A stretch of DNA of 64,000 bases from positions 62,001 to 126,000 of the forward strand of contig VWPU01010321.1 of NCBI GenBank assembly GCA_013398955.1, read 5' to 3'. Of the stretch, positions 63,101 to 64,000 are shown one piece after another (within the stretch, counting starts at the first letter, position 1; each line of letters starts with the position of its first letter). Below the pieces are notes generated by a model. That model was not told the origin of the DNA. It did no database searches and saw only the letters and a list, made by a program, of their open reading frames with translations. The position numbers were made by a program, and so were the translations under genes. The stretch comes from Callaeas wilsoni (Eukaryota > Chordata > Aves > Passeriformes > Callaeidae).

Positions 63101-64000
63101 ACTCCAAGCCCTAAAGGAAGCAGAAGTTTGGTTTTTGGGGAGAGAGGATAGGGATTTCTAGCTGGGTGTAGGCAGGGCTAGAGGATAGAGCAGGAGCTCT
63201 TAGAGCACTGGAAGCTGGCAGACGGGTGTTTCCTGAGCGCTGGATGCTCAGCAAGGCTCCGCTGTGCTGAGTTTTCCCTTGATTAGAGCAGAGGCTGAGT
63301 CTAGACCTGTGCCTTTACCAAACAGCTGGGTTGTAGCCATGTTTTTGCAATAGCATTCCTGGAAGTACCAGTCTGTCTGACTGCATTTCTGGGAAGGTAG
63401 CACAGCACCACTAACTCTGATTTAGTGTGCAGCTTAAATTAATTCCTTCCTGGAAGTGTGGCTGATGCGTAGGAAGATGAAAAGATCCTCCTTGTATAAA
63501 ATCTGTTAAAGCTGTTTGTTTACCATTTTAGAAAAACAAAACACTGCTAGTGAGGACAGTCTTCTGGATGTGTAAGAACCACATGGAAAAATCCAGTAAA
63601 AAACCAGAGCTGGATTGATTGTTACTGATCCTGCTTCAAACAAACTGCTTTGAATAAATGCAAGACAGAAAAAAATTAAGTAGATTCACAGTGAATTTAA
63701 GAAGACAATTCTTCTGTTATCAGTGATGCTAATGAACTCCCTAGCTACAAAGTGTATTTTTGATCTGGGTACCCTTTACAATGCTGAACCTGAAATAAAT
63801 CCATCATATTAAACATTAAAATAAAACGTAGCAATGGAATCTCTCAGCATTTTTAATAGAAAACTGAGCCGGTTGCTTCTTGTCAGTAGTCTTATTCTGG
63901 TTCAGGCTAGGAAAAACAAATGACTCCAGTTTCATGGCTGTCAATGGAGGTGCCTCTCTCAGCCTAGAAATTAGTGGGCCATTACCAACAAGTTTAAGGG
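57163..64000. other. Gene-free stretch to the window end
   Basis: No exon, RNA gene or repeat could be supported. The frame pair near 61869-62173 (98 and 97 codons on opposite strands) and the GC-richer patch at 63130-63330 are unassigned. Several AT-rich parts (for example 59280-59560) have a conserved-element texture, but that cannot be judged from one genome. Confidence 0.5.

Overview
The window looks like vertebrate nuclear DNA, and specifically a bird. It is AT-rich and CpG-poor, and no protein-coding gene in it can be recognised with confidence. It carries at least seven CR1 LINE fragments, the dominant interspersed repeat of avian genomes, some ending in the typical antisense start ATCACAGAAT. 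It also carries three LTR-like segments of endogenous retrovirus type; two of them resemble LTR families I associate with neoavian or passerine genomes. I could not run a repeat library, so subfamily and lineage assignments are from memory of the families.

Layout. 1-9064: unique AT-rich DNA with one possible ancient CR1 remnant near 5.2 kb and a single-base N beside a long T run at 3886. 9065-9255: minus-strand CR1 tail. 9256-20663: unique DNA with a GC-rich patch at 10.4-10.8 kb. 20664-21321: LTR-like block. 21322-25530: unique DNA with one unrecognised exon-like open frame at 22088-22327. 25531-26379: an apparently perfect 424-bp direct duplication split by a single N, almost certainly an assembly artefact, running into a 1.35-kb minus-strand CR1 (26284-27633). 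27634-36046: unique DNA with a decayed CR1-like copy at 33.5-34.0 kb. 36047-36417: CpG-containing LTR-like block on the minus strand. 36418-42362: gene-free, with stretches resembling conserved regulatory DNA. 42363-44165: a 1.8-kb minus-strand CR1 whose reverse-transcriptase motifs are still readable. 46355-47664: a minus-strand LTR with internal degenerate repeats, abutting a plus-strand CR1 tail. 50650-51995: an older plus-strand CR1, followed by two short CR1 tails in opposite orientation.

Genes. The best gene evidence is one small exon-like block on the plus strand at 54720-54772. It has a good acceptor, an in-frame upstream stop, an ATG opening Met-Asp-Glu-Glu-Pro and a strong GTAAGT donor. 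The five residues match the start of GTF2H2 (TFIIH p44 subunit) as I remember it, but no following GTF2H2 exon was seen in the remaining 9 kb, so this stays a hypothesis. The rest reads as intergenic or intronic DNA. The longest open frames (224, 221, 163 and 160 codons) are repeat-derived or chance frames.

No operon, CRISPR array, tRNA, rRNA or other new molecular system was seen. The most actionable observations are the likely false duplication at 25.5-26.4 kb and the possible first coding exon at 54.7 kb.
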